Assembly (NCBI GenBank): GCA_015065295.1 | Contig: SVQN01000016.1 | Location: 1-42,241 of the forward strand | Length of the DNA stretch: 42,241 nucleotides | Direction of reading: 5' to 3' | From: Oscillospiraceae bacterium | GTDB lineage: Bacteria > Bacillota > Clostridia > Oscillospirales > CAG-272 | Shown here: positions 34,959 to 42,241 of the stretch, piece by piece | Layout of the letters: each line of letters opens with the position of its first letter | Numbering within the stretch: the stretch's first letter is position 1 | Position numbers and translations under genes: made by a program | The notes under the pieces: model-generated | What the model was told of the DNA's origin: nothing | Databases searched by the model: none | The model's input: only the letters and a program-made list of their open reading frames with translations

Positions 34959-36374
34959 TTATACCTTAAACCGGAAGAAATTCTTCGTATTATTATAGCA
35001 GATATCGCAGACGAGCGTCGCCAGTGCTTCGGGATCGAACGGGTACAGACCGTCTTCCACCCATTCGCCGATCAGGGCGCACAGAATCCGGCGGAAGTAT
35101 TCGTGGCGCGGGTACGACGTGAAGCTGCGGGAGTCGGTCAGCATACCGTTGAACTTGCCGAACGCCGACAGGTTGGCGAGCTGCTTCATCTGCGCCTTCA
35201 TGCCGTCCATCGTGTCGTTGAACCACCATGCGGAGCCCTGCATCACCTTCGGATAGCCGTCTTCCGAGGTCTGGAAGCAGCCGAGTGCCGCGCCGATAGA
35301 TGCGTTCGCGGACGGGTCGATCGAATACAGGATCGTTCTGGGAAGCGCATCACGGTTTTCCATCGCGTTCATGAGCTGGAGAATACCTTCGACATTCGTA
35401 TATCCGATGGTATCGAATCCGCTGTCGGGGCCGAGCTGCTTCATCATGCGGTCGTTGGCATTGCGGTAAACGCCGGCGTGAATCTGCATGACCCAGCCGT
35501 GCTTCGCGTATTCGCCCGCGAGCCAGAGGAGCATTTCGCACTTGAACGCGCACAGCATTTCGGCGGTAACGTCCCTGCCGTCGGAGGCAATTGCACATTC
35601 GAGAGCCTTGTTCGCCGCGTATTCGTTCGGCTTGACGTACATCGGGAATTCGTCGAGACCGTGGTCGGCGGTACGGCAGCCCATGTCCGCGAAGAATTCA
35701 ATCCGCTTGCCGAGAGCTTCCTTGAGGCTGGCAACGTCGGTGATGTCCACGCCGGATGCCGCGCCGAGCTTCTTGTAGTAATCCGCGAGACCGGGCTTGT
35801 TGATGTTGAAGCACTTGTCGGGACGGAATGCGGGAAGAACCTGCACGTCAAACGACTTATCTTCCGCGAGAATCTTGTGATATTCGAGGGTGTCGGCGGG
35901 GTCGTCGGTCGTGCAGACGATTTCCACGTTCGACTGGCGGATGAGGTTGCGGACGCTCATGGACGGATCGGCGAGCTTTTCGGACGTGATCTTCCAGACT
36001 TCGTCGGCGGTCTGTTCGGAGAGGATGAGATCGCAGTCGAAGTAACGCTGGAGTTCGAGGTGCGTCCAGTGGTACAGCGGATTGCCGATGAGGGACGGCA
36101 TCACAGTCGCGTACGCCTTGAACTTTTCGTAATCGGACGCGTCGCCGGTGATGAACTTTTCCGCAACGCCGCAGCTTCTCATAGCGCGCCATTTGTAGTG
36201 GTCGCCGGAAAGCCAGAGTTCGGTAATGTTGGAATACTGCTTGTCCTCGGCGATGTCGCGCGGGGGAACATGGCAGTGATAGTCAATGATCGGAAGTTCT
36301 GCCGCGTAGGTGTGGTACAGAATTTTCGCAGTCTCGGTGGACAGCAGGAAATTTTTTCCCATGAAGGTTTTCAT
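34959..36374 (-). CDS. uxaC: Uronate isomerase (glucuronate/galacturonate isomerase)
   Basis: 471 residues, normal for UxaC. It converts D-glucuronate to D-fructuronate and D-galacturonate to D-tagaturonate. Motifs: PIIDYHCHVPPRDIAED (metal histidines), VCTTDDPADTL, LPAFRPDK, MQIHAGVYRN, and LTDSRSFTSYPRHEYFRRIL near the end. AAAGGAG precedes the ATG. It lies downstream of a TIM-barrel sugar isomerase on the same strand with element D between them. No uxaA, uxuA or kdgK is in the window. Confidence 0.97.
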   Translation of the reverse strand: MKTFMGKNFLLSTETAKILYHTYAAELPIIDYHCHVPPRDIAEDKQYSNITELWLSGDHYKWRAMRSCGVAEKFITGDASDYEKFKAYATVMPSLIGNPLYHWTHLELQRYFDCDLILSEQTADEVWKITSEKLADPSMSVRNLIRQSNVEIVCTTDDPADTLEYHKILAEDKSFDVQVLPAFRPDKCFNINKPGLADYYKKLGAASGVDITDVASLKEALGKRIEFFADMGCRTADHGLDEFPMYVKPNEYAANKALECAIASDGRDVTAEMLCAFKCEMLLWLAGEYAKHGWVMQIHAGVYRNANDRMMKQLGPDSGFDTIGYTNVEGILQLMNAMENRDALPRTILYSIDPSANASIGAALGCFQTSEDGYPKVMQGSAWWFNDTMDGMKAQMKQLANLSAFGKFNGMLTDSRSFTSYPRHEYFRRILCALIGEWVEDGLYPFDPEALATLVCDICYNNTKNFFRFKV

Positions 36375-36422
36375 TGTGTGATCTCCTTTATATGTTATTT
36401 TCAGAAGCCGTTGAGTATCTTT

Positions 36423-36578
36423 AAAGGTGACACCTCATCAGTCGCTACGCGCCAGCTTCCCCTCAAGGGGAAGCCAAAAATAGAGAAAACTTCTATCGGC
36501 TGACGGATGAATTTGCACTTTCCAAGCCTTCCCCTCGAGGGGAAGGTGGCACGAAGTGCCGGATGAGGTGTCACCCTT
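36423..36578. repeat. Element D: palindromic repeat
   Basis: AAAGGTGACACCTCATC at the left and GATGAGGTGTCACCCTT at the right; inner arms CTTCCCCTCAAGGGGAAG and CTTCCCCTCGAGGGGAAG are each palindromic themselves. Sequences of this kind are familiar to me from gut Firmicutes genomes. Confidence 0.8.
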
Positions 36579-36597
36579 AGAAATACGAAACGGGTCC

Positions 36598-37470
36598 TCA
36601 GAGGATTTGCTTCAGATAATTCAGCGTGTTCTCCAGCTTGGCGATGTCGTATTCCCCGCCGTCGAGCATCACGGGGGATTCAAGCGTGACCGTTCCGGCA
36701 TATCCCATGCCGTCGAGAAGTCCCGCAACGTCCGCAAAGTCGATCGTTCCCTCGCCGGGATGCAGAATCGGACGGAGCGCGGCAAAATCCCGGTAGGTTC
36801 CGCCGAAATCACTGATGTGGACGTGTTCGATGCACGGCGCAGTCAGCGGATCGGTGAGCGTTTCGCGGGTCTGTTCGTGGAGCTTGCCGAAGCGGGTATC
36901 GAAAATCAGCGCGGTATTCGCCGGAAGCGGGAATAAACTCCGCCAGTTCGACAGAGGATCGCCGTGGCTGGACGGAATATTCTCGATCAGCAGGCGCACG
37001 CCGGACTCCGCCGCCGTTTCGGACAGCAGCGCGAGCTTGGAGGCATTGTAATCCACATGACCGTCGGACGCACGTCCGCCCCAGAGGTGGAGAACCATCC
37101 GGTGCAGTCCGGTCAGCTCCGCCATGCGGCAGTTTTCGCGGTACAGGGCGAAGGCGTTCTGCCAGAGAGCGTCGGCTTCGTCGGACTTTCCGTCGGCGTT
37201 CAGCACGCCTGCGTCGGAAATCATCGTGCCGACCTCCTTTTCGCAGTGGATCACGGAATCGGGAGAAACCAGTCCGGAAGCGTTCACGGCATCCGCGACG
37301 GTTTCGAGTTTGTCATAATAGAACTGGAGCATCATCAGCTCCACGCCGTCACAGAACCCGGCTTCGCGGAGACGGACGAACTCCCGCAGAGCGCGGCGGT
37401 AGTCGTAGCCGTTGCGGTAGCCGACCATGGTGCCGGTGGACGGAAAAAGAGCGCGGTTATGGCTTGTCAT
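36598..37470 (-). CDS. Xylose isomerase-like TIM-barrel sugar isomerase/epimerase
   Basis: 290 residues of the AP-endonuclease-2/IolE fold. Visible: FCDGVELMMLQFYYDKLE, HRMVLHLWGG, VRLLIENIPSSHGDP (metal Glu), ALIFDTRFGKLHEQ, HVHISDFGGTYRDF and LHPGEGTIDFADV (metal His and Glu). These proteins isomerise or epimerise sugars or keto-sugar acids. AGGA precedes the ATG. It is upstream of uxaC on the same strand and may share its transcript, so a uronate-related role is plausible. Confidence 0.85.
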   Translation of the reverse strand: MTSHNRALFPSTGTMVGYRNGYDYRRALREFVRLREAGFCDGVELMMLQFYYDKLETVADAVNASGLVSPDSVIHCEKEVGTMISDAGVLNADGKSDEADALWQNAFALYRENCRMAELTGLHRMVLHLWGGRASDGHVDYNASKLALLSETAAESGVRLLIENIPSSHGDPLSNWRSLFPLPANTALIFDTRFGKLHEQTRETLTDPLTAPCIEHVHISDFGGTYRDFAALRPILHPGEGTIDFADVAGLLDGMGYAGTVTLESPVMLDGGEYDIAKLENTLNYLKQIL

Positions 37471-37510
37471 ATTCGGAATTCCTGTGGAATTTTCATAAAA
37501 TTACAGGATA

Positions 37511-37539
37511 ATGATACTATATCGAAACGGATTTGTCAA
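37511..37539 (-). promoter_or_regulatory. Promoter of the sugar isomerase (and possibly uxaC)
   Basis: On the minus strand TTGACA (37534-37539) and TATCAT (37511-37516) are 17 bases apart. Its -35 region and spacer start (TTGACAAATCC) match the mannosidase promoter. Confidence 0.75.
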
Positions 37540-37576
37540 GAGATAGACAAGAACTAAGAGTAAAGAACTGATAACC

Positions 37577-37975
37577 AACGGAAGTTCGATAGAATTCCAT
37601 CCCTTTCCGCTTCACGTTGTCATTCCGAGGACTTATCACGAACAATTATAGCTGAAGTTCTTGTCCGAGGAATCTTCGCACTCCCCTGTGTCAACCGTAG
37701 CGGATGTCCGTGTATCACTCTCCTACTCAGCTTCAGAGGTTCAACTTTGTTATAACGTACAATTTGCTGTTTTTTTATTTGTGCAGACCGTTCATTATAG
37801 GCGTTCGTTAACCTCTGAAGTCGAAATTTCAACACGACCACGGACATTTCCTACGGCTGATACAGGAGAGTGCAAAGATTCCTCGGACAAGAACTTCAGT
37901 TATAATTGTTCGTGATAAGTCCTCGGAATGACAACGTGAAGCTGTATCATAAAGAAATCCCCCGAACTCACGTTA
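37577..37975. repeat. Element C4: about 400 bp palindromic element
   Basis: Outer arms AACGGAAGTTCGATAG and (partly degraded) CCGAACTCACGTTA, of the B/C1 type. The core repeats GTCATTCCGAGGACTTATC, TTGTCCGAGGAATCTTCGC and their inverted copies. It is the only structure in 37540-38000. Confidence 0.8.
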
Positions 37976-38000
37976 ATATAAATTATTCATAATTTTTCTC

Positions 38001-38029
38001 TTGTTCTTTTCCATTTTCTATAGTATAAT
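38001..38029 (+). promoter_or_regulatory. Promoter of the MutS-like gene
   Basis: TTGTTC (38001-38006) and TATAAT (38024-38029) with a 17-base spacer. Confidence 0.7.
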
Positions 38030-38071
38030 AGGTAAGATAATGCTAATTCTCTCTATACACGGAGTTTTTAT

Positions 38072-39700
38072 ATGGCTGAAAAAACCAACGAAATCATTGA
38101 TACATCGGATATCAGTCTTCTCTATCCCGACGCGGACAGTCTCCGGCGTCATTCTCTCGGCGAGGAAGTCGCACGCCTGTCCCAGATCACTGCGGAACAG
38201 CTCGAACTCTACTTCCTCATGGACCTCAAATCCTGCGACTTCGGCAGCTTCTATACCTGCGACCCCGAAGTCATCCTCTACCGCCAGGACACCTTCGAGG
38301 ATATGACGGGCAATCCCGAACTGACCCAGATTCTTCTGAAGATGATCCCCTTCCTCAACGACATCACCGAGCTTCGCCGCATGGGCAGCGATTCCGCCGC
38401 TTCCAACGAATCCTACCTCTACAGCATTACAGAAGTCGAGCTTTACACCTCCCTTCTCGACCATCTCCGCGACAACCTGCTCCCGCTCGCGCCGAAGTTC
38501 AAGAGCACCGCGTTCCGCCGCTTCGCCGAACGCATCAATGCCCTCACCGCCAGCGAATACTACAAGAACATCAACGCGCAGCTCAAGGAACTGACCGCCC
38601 GCGTCCGCGAAATCAAGAGCGTGACCATCGGCGTGAACTTCGACTCCCAGCTCCGCGCCGACCGTGCGGGCGTTCTCTCCATCAACAACGAATACTTCAA
38701 GTCCGGCGAACTGCTCGACAAGATGCTCCGCCTCGACTTCAAGTCCGACGAACGCACCTGTATCGCTCCCCTCGTCGCCTTCAAGAAGGGACAGTCCGAC
38801 AACCAGCAGATGGCACTCGCCAACGCCTTCAACGGCGCGATCAACGACGTGTTCCGCCAGTCCATCCGTTCGTGGAAGAAGGTCATCCAGCACTACGTTC
38901 TGGAAAACACCGACTTTCTGATCCGTCTGATGCCGGAAATCGAGTTCGTCACCAAGGCAACCGAGCTTCTCCTCAAGCTCAAGGCAAAGGGATGCCCCCT
39001 CTGCCATCCCGAAATCCGCCCCATCGCGGACAAGGCGTTCACCGCCAAGGGACTGTGCAACCCCATCGTCTCCATGAAGCTCGACGTTCCCGTCATCCCG
39101 AACGACTTCACGTTCGACAAGGACGGCATGATCTACGTCATCACCGGCCCGAACCGCGGCGGCAAGTCCGTCATCACCTGCGCCGTCGGCATCGCGTTCG
39201 TCATGGCACAGCTCGGTCTCCCCGTCTGTGCGGACGAATGCGTCATCAGCCCCTGCGACGAAATCTTCACTCACTTCCCGACCGGCAGCGAAGACACCAT
39301 CGACAAAGGCCGTCTCGGCGAGGAATGCTCCCGTCTGAGCGTGATCTTCGAAGAAGTCACCGAAGACAGCCTTGTCCTCCTCGACGAAGCCCTGTCCTCC
39401 ACCGGCTCCTACGAAGGCGCGTACATCGCATCCGAAGTCCTGCAGGGCTTCTCCATGGTGAAGTGCCGCGGTATCTTCACGACTCACCTGCACGACCTTG
39501 CGGCATCCGTTGACCGCATCAACGAAACCTGCCAGCCGAAGGGCGGCGTAAAAATCGACAACCTCGTCGCAGCCATCCAGGAAGGCTCCCGCAGCTTCAA
39601 GATCCGCCGCGCAAAGCCGGACGGCAAGAGCTACGCACGCGATATTGCGGAAAAGTATGGTTTGTCGATTGACAAAATTATGGACAAAATCAAGAAGTGA
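38072..39700 (+). CDS. MutS-related ATPase lacking mismatch-recognition domains
   Basis: 542 residues, much shorter than MutS (about 850). The N-terminal mismatch-binding and connector domains are absent; a helical lever-type region (1-330) leads to the ATPase. Walker A is GPNRGGKS (G359-S366; MutS has GPNMGGKS), Walker B is LVLLDEALSSTG (D438, E439), and TTHLHDLAA is the His switch. A CPLCHPE cysteine pair precedes the ATPase. The protein resembles the MutS-III/V group with no known role in mismatch repair. There is no Smr nuclease domain. GGAG precedes the ATG. Confidence 0.88.
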   Translation: MAEKTNEIIDTSDISLLYPDADSLRRHSLGEEVARLSQITAEQLELYFLMDLKSCDFGSFYTCDPEVILYRQDTFEDMTGNPELTQILLKMIPFLNDITELRRMGSDSAASNESYLYSITEVELYTSLLDHLRDNLLPLAPKFKSTAFRRFAERINALTASEYYKNINAQLKELTARVREIKSVTIGVNFDSQLRADRAGVLSINNEYFKSGELLDKMLRLDFKSDERTCIAPLVAFKKGQSDNQQMALANAFNGAINDVFRQSIRSWKKVIQHYVLENTDFLIRLMPEIEFVTKATELLLKLKAKGCPLCHPEIRPIADKAFTAKGLCNPIVSMKLDVPVIPNDFTFDKDGMIYVITGPNRGGKSVITCAVGIAFVMAQLGLPVCADECVISPCDEIFTHFPTGSEDTIDKGRLGEECSRLSVIFEEVTEDSLVLLDEALSSTGSYEGAYIASEVLQGFSMVKCRGIFTTHLHDLAASVDRINETCQPKGGVKIDNLVAAIQEGSRSFKIRRAKPDGKSYARDIAEKYGLSIDKIMDKIKK

Positions 39701-39810
39701 AGAGAGAATAGTGAAAAGTGAACAGTGAAAAGAAAAGGAAGATTTTTACACCCCCGCGGGGTGTAAAAATCAACAATTTCTCTTCTCTCTTCTCTTTTCT
39801 CTCTTCACTC
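39697..39810. repeat. Element K2: purine-arm palindrome
   Basis: Arms of GTGAA/GAGAA units and their complement. The centre is GATTTTTACACCCC (39741-39754) pairing perfectly with GGGGTGTAAAAATC (39758-39771), loop CGC. Its first bases overlap the stop codon of the MutS-like gene, as K1 does with its own upstream gene. Confidence 0.85.
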
Positions 39811-39820
39811 AAAAAACCGG

Positions 39821-39839
39821 AGGTTTTTTACATGAACGA
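39821..39839 (+). promoter_or_regulatory. Ribosome site inside a perfect hairpin, before the Lrp/AsnC gene
   Basis: AAAAAACC and GGTTTTTT pair around GGA at 39811-39829, so the GGAGG ribosome site lies in the loop and stem, immediately before the ATG at 39832. The same hairpin occurs before the gene at 42217. Confidence 0.5.
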
Positions 39840-40311
39840 TCTGCTTAAACTTCTCGAAAACGACGCCCGTCTGTCTCCCGAATCGCTCGCGCTTATGCTC
39901 GACAAGGAGGTCGGCGATATCAAAACCATGATTGAAGATTACGAAAACGCCGGCGTAATCCTCGGTTACCAGACCATCATCGACTGGGACAAGACCGATG
40001 TAGAGGAAACCGTTTCCGCGATCATCGAAATCAAGATCACGCCCCAGCGCGAACACGGCTACGACCGCGTGGCGCAGAAAATCTACAATTATCCGGAAGT
40101 CGAATCCGTCTACCTCATGTCCGGCGGCTACGACCTGTCCGTTTCCATCAAGGGCAAGACCATGCGCGAAGTCGCCCTGTTTGTTGCCGAACGTCTCGCG
40201 CCCATCGACGGCGTTCTTTCCACCGCGACCCACTTTGTCCTCCGCAAGTACAAGGACAACGGTGTCGTCTACGGCGTGGCTCCGGTTGACGAGAGAGGAA
40301 TGATGATGTAA
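39832..40311 (+). CDS. Lrp/AsnC-family transcriptional regulator
   Basis: 159 residues. The N-terminal winged helix (about 1-60: NDLLKLLENDARLSPESLAL, then MLDKEVGDIKTMIEDYENAG and VILGYQTIID) and the C-terminal RAM effector domain (about 70-150: IEIKITPQREHGYDRVAQKI, VESVYLMSGGYDLSVSIKGK) are both complete. Lrp-type proteins bind amino acids and regulate amino acid genes. The frame opens further upstream, but that part encodes repeat K2; the ATG at 39832 is the start. It overlaps the aminotransferase gene by one base (TAATG), so it probably controls or senses the product of that enzyme. Confidence 0.95.
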   Translation: MNDLLKLLENDARLSPESLALMLDKEVGDIKTMIEDYENAGVILGYQTIIDWDKTDVEETVSAIIEIKITPQREHGYDRVAQKIYNYPEVESVYLMSGGYDLSVSIKGKTMREVALFVAERLAPIDGVLSTATHFVLRKYKDNGVVYGVAPVDERGMMM

Positions 40312-41474
40312 TGGACTACTCCAAGATTCTCTCTCCCACCGTACAGGAAATCAAGCCCTCCGGCATCCGCAAATTCTTCGACCTCCTCGAAAATATGCAG
40401 GGCGTTGTCGCCCTCACCGTCGGTCAGCCGGACTTCATTACCCCGTGGCACATCCGCGTCGCCGCCATCGAATCCCTCGAAAACGGCAAGACCTACTACA
40501 CGTCCAACAGCGGCACGCTCGAGCTCCGTCAGGAGATTTCCGCCTACATGAACCGCCGCTACCAGCTGACGTACGATCCGAAACATGAAGTAATCGTCAC
40601 CGTCGGCGGCAGCGAAGCCATCGACATCGCCATGCGCGCGGTCATCGCTCCCGGGGATGAGGTCATCATTCCCCAGCCGGCGTTCGTCTGCTATGGCCCG
40701 ATCTGCGAACTGGCGGGCGGCAAACCGGTCTATATCAACACCAAAGAGGAAAACAAGTTCAAGCTCACCGCCGACGAGCTGAAAAGCGTCATCACGCCGA
40801 AGACAAAGATGCTCGTCCTTCCCTACCCGAACAACCCGACCGGCGCGATCATGACCCGCGAAGACCTCGAGGAAATCGCGGAAGTCCTGCGCGGCACGGA
40901 CATCATGATTCTGTCCGACGAAATCTACTGCGAGCTGACCTACGGCCGTGACCACGTTTCGATCGCGTCCCTTGACGGAATGCGCGAACGCACGATCATC
41001 GCCAGCGGCTTCTCGAAGACCTACGCCATGACCGGCTGGCGTCTCGGCTACACCCTTGCTCCCGCCGAAATCACGACGCAGATGCTGAAAATCCATCAGT
41101 ACGCGATCATGTGTGCGCCGACCACGTCCCAGTACGCGGCAGTGGAGGCGATGCGGAACGGGGACGCCGACGTGGAAATGATGCGGAAGGAATACAACCG
41201 CCGCCGCCGCTACATCGTCGGAGGACTGCGCTCCCTCGGCATCGACTGCTTCGACCCGGAAGGCGCGTTCTACGTCTACCCGAACATCTCGAAATTCGGA
41301 CTGAGCTCCGAGGAATTCTGCGAACGGCTTCTTCAGGAAGAAAAGGCGGCGATCGTTCCCGGCACGGCATTTGGTGACTGCGGCGAAGGCTTCGCACGGA
41401 TTTCGTATGCGTACTCCGTCGAGCATATTGCGAAGGCACTCGACCGGATCGAACGGTTCGTAAAAAAATTATAA
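40311..41474 (+). CDS. Class I/II PLP-dependent aminotransferase
   Basis: 387 residues. VALTVGQPDFITPWHI, PYPNNPTGAIM, ILSDEIYCELTYG and GFSKTYAMTGWRLGY with PLP lysine K236 are the fold-type I aspartate-aminotransferase-subgroup motifs. ISYAYSVEHIAKALDRI closes the small domain. The likely substrates are aspartate, aromatic amino acids or alanine; sequence alone does not decide. It is translationally coupled to the Lrp/AsnC gene. Confidence 0.96.
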   Translation: MDYSKILSPTVQEIKPSGIRKFFDLLENMQGVVALTVGQPDFITPWHIRVAAIESLENGKTYYTSNSGTLELRQEISAYMNRRYQLTYDPKHEVIVTVGGSEAIDIAMRAVIAPGDEVIIPQPAFVCYGPICELAGGKPVYINTKEENKFKLTADELKSVITPKTKMLVLPYPNNPTGAIMTREDLEEIAEVLRGTDIMILSDEIYCELTYGRDHVSIASLDGMRERTIIASGFSKTYAMTGWRLGYTLAPAEITTQMLKIHQYAIMCAPTTSQYAAVEAMRNGDADVEMMRKEYNRRRRYIVGGLRSLGIDCFDPEGAFYVYPNISKFGLSSEEFCERLLQEEKAAIVPGTAFGDCGEGFARISYAYSVEHIAKALDRIERFVKKL

Positions 41475-41475
41475 T

Positions 41476-41663
41476 GACTAAGGACTAATGGTGAATGGTG
41501 AAGGACTATGTCAGACTTCATGTGAAGCTGCCAAAATATACGAATACGCGAAGTACGCATATTTTGGGGTCAGTGTGTGTGCACAGAAACGCCCGTCAGC
41601 CGGATCACAAAAAATCCAGCCATAGTCATTCACCATTAGCCATTAGCCATTAGCCATTCGTCA
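41476..41663. repeat. Element H6: heptamer-armed palindrome with an inserted hairpin
   Basis: Left arm GACTAAGGACTAATGGTGAA, right arm ending in three ATTAGCC units. Longer than other H copies because a hairpin (CCAAAATAT at 41531-41539 pairing with ATATTTTGG at 41559-41567) lies between the arms. It begins directly after the aminotransferase stop. The rest of the gap to 41754 is AT-rich and holds only the L28 promoter. Confidence 0.75.
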
Positions 41664-41754
41664 CTCTCACTTTTCCACAGGATTCCCACACCAATTTCCA
41701 CAAAAAAATCCGCAAAATTTTCACGTTTTTGGCGAATAAAAATCAATAGAGGTA

Positions 41755-41783
41755 TTGCAATTTCGCTTCAACTGTGATATAAT
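41755..41783 (+). promoter_or_regulatory. rpmB promoter
   Basis: TTGCAA (41755-41760) and TATAAT (41778-41783) with a 17-base spacer and TG one base before the -10 box. Confidence 0.8.
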
Positions 41784-41832
41784 AACTAACGTTGACTTGT
41801 CTAAAGATTCCATATACGGAGGTATAGTTAAA

Positions 41833-42018
41833 ATGGCAAAGTGCTGCATCTGCGGAAAGGGCGTTACCTTTGGTCACAACGACTCCCATTCCCATCGTAA
41901 GACTAATAGAATGTGGAAGCCGAACATCCGCAAGGTAAAGGCTGTTGTTGACGGTACTCACACCACCGTAAGCGTATGCTCCCGCTGCCTGCGTTCCGGT
42001 AAGATCAACCGCGCGTAA
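41833..42018 (+). CDS. rpmB: 50S ribosomal protein L28
   Basis: 61 residues. MAKCCICGKGVTFGHNDSHS, KTNRMWKPNIRKVK and VCSRCLRSGKINRA are the L28 signatures. It is the zinc-binding (C+) type with CxxC pairs at both ends. GGAGG lies 11 bases before the ATG. Single gene with its own promoter and terminator. Confidence 0.98.
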   Translation: MAKCCICGKGVTFGHNDSHSHRKTNRMWKPNIRKVKAVVDGTHTTVSVCSRCLRSGKINRA

Positions 42019-42046
42019 GGTTATCAACCACAATATGTCGCTTAAA

Positions 42047-42071
42047 ACTCCCTCATCTGCAGGGGGTTTTT
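42047..42071 (+). terminator. rpmB terminator
   Basis: ACTCCCT (42047-42053) pairs with AGGGGGT (42061-42067; one G-T pair), followed by a T-run. Confidence 0.75.
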
Positions 42072-42080
42072 GACTTTATT

Positions 42081-42199
42081 ATAGCTAATAGCTAAAAGTG
42101 AATAGTGAATAGTTACCAGCTTCAACCAAATCGTTCCGTCAGCCGACAGAACGAAAAGTTGAATCAGCTATTCACTATTCACTATTCGCTATTAGTTAA
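42081..42199. repeat. Element H7: heptamer-armed palindrome
   Basis: Left arm ATAGCTAATAGCTAAAAGTG then AATAGTGAATAG; right arm CTATTCACTATTCACTATTC. Centre CCGTCAGCCGACAGAACG. It ends against the hairpin ribosome site of the next gene. Confidence 0.8.
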
Positions 42200-42216
42200 A
42201 AAACCGGAGGTTTTTT

Positions 42217-42241
42217 ATGATTCGCATCGAAGCTCACCGCG
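42217..42241 (+). CDS. Start of a further gene (partial, 8 residues)
   Basis: ATG at 42217 after AAAAAACCGGAGGTTTTTT, encoding MIRIEAHR before the window ends. The ribosome site again sits in the AAAAAACC/GGTTTTTT hairpin. Product not identifiable. Confidence 0.6.

Overview
The window looks like a chromosomal segment of a gut-type anaerobic Clostridia (Bacillota), probably an uncultured Oscillospiraceae-like lineage. The grounds are strong AGGAGG ribosome sites, sigma-A promoters with 17-base spacers, a Cys-rich L28 protein, many isolated carbohydrate-degrading genes with no operator clusters, and a GC-rich coding composition with AT-rich gaps. The genus cannot be fixed from the sequence. No rRNA, prophage, CRISPR array or transposase gene was seen.

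Layout. 1-2.0 kb: 5' part of a secreted protein with a discoidin-like domain and a Val-Glu-Pro tail. 2.2-6.1 kb: double-domain P-II-like regulator, DUF1538 membrane protein and a free-standing 5'-3' exonuclease, all on the minus strand. 6.3-7.6 kb: a YoeB/YefM toxin-antitoxin pair, then ferritin with a [2Fe-2S] BFD-like partner. 7.8-10.6 kb: a lone ABC-type solute-binding lipoprotein followed by two small membrane proteins. 11.2-14.9 kb: SGNH esterase and GH2 glycosidase. 15.06 kb: tRNA-Gln. 15.2-18.8 kb: an operon of an ECF-like sigma factor with a very long C-terminal extension, a membrane protein and an S41 peptidase. 19-22 kb: Gfo/Idh/MocA oxidoreductase and guaB. 22.3-25 kb: GH38 alpha-mannosidase. 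26-32.7 kb: modular membrane/zinc-ribbon protein, orphan eutH, polysaccharide deacetylase lipoprotein, GHL6-type glycosidase, D-lyxose isomerase-like protein. 32.9-37.5 kb: MATE exporter, uxaC and a TIM-barrel sugar isomerase. 38-42.2 kb: MutS-like ATPase, Lrp/AsnC regulator with a class I/II aminotransferase, L28, and the first codons of one more gene.

Functionally the carbohydrate genes (GH2, GH38, GHL6, SGNH esterase, uxaC, lyxose isomerase, sugar isomerase, oxidoreductase, solute-binding lipoprotein) suggest a forager of plant or host glycans. They sit as single genes or pairs rather than in one locus.

The most unusual feature is the gaps. Almost every intergenic space holds a palindromic repeat. 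I separate six kinds: B (about 220 bp, six copies), C (about 400-470 bp, four copies), H (heptamer-armed, about 100-190 bp, seven copies), K (purine-rich arms, two copies), and single copies of D and E. B and two of the C copies carry the same outer arms (TAACGTGAGTTCGA and its complement), while core C is also found inside two quite different arm pairs, so arms and cores look interchangeable. Several B copies are flanked by 5-9 bp direct repeats that look like target-site duplications, yet no transposase is present here. Two further candidates for undescribed biology are the extended sigma factor operon and the P-II/DUF1538 pair.
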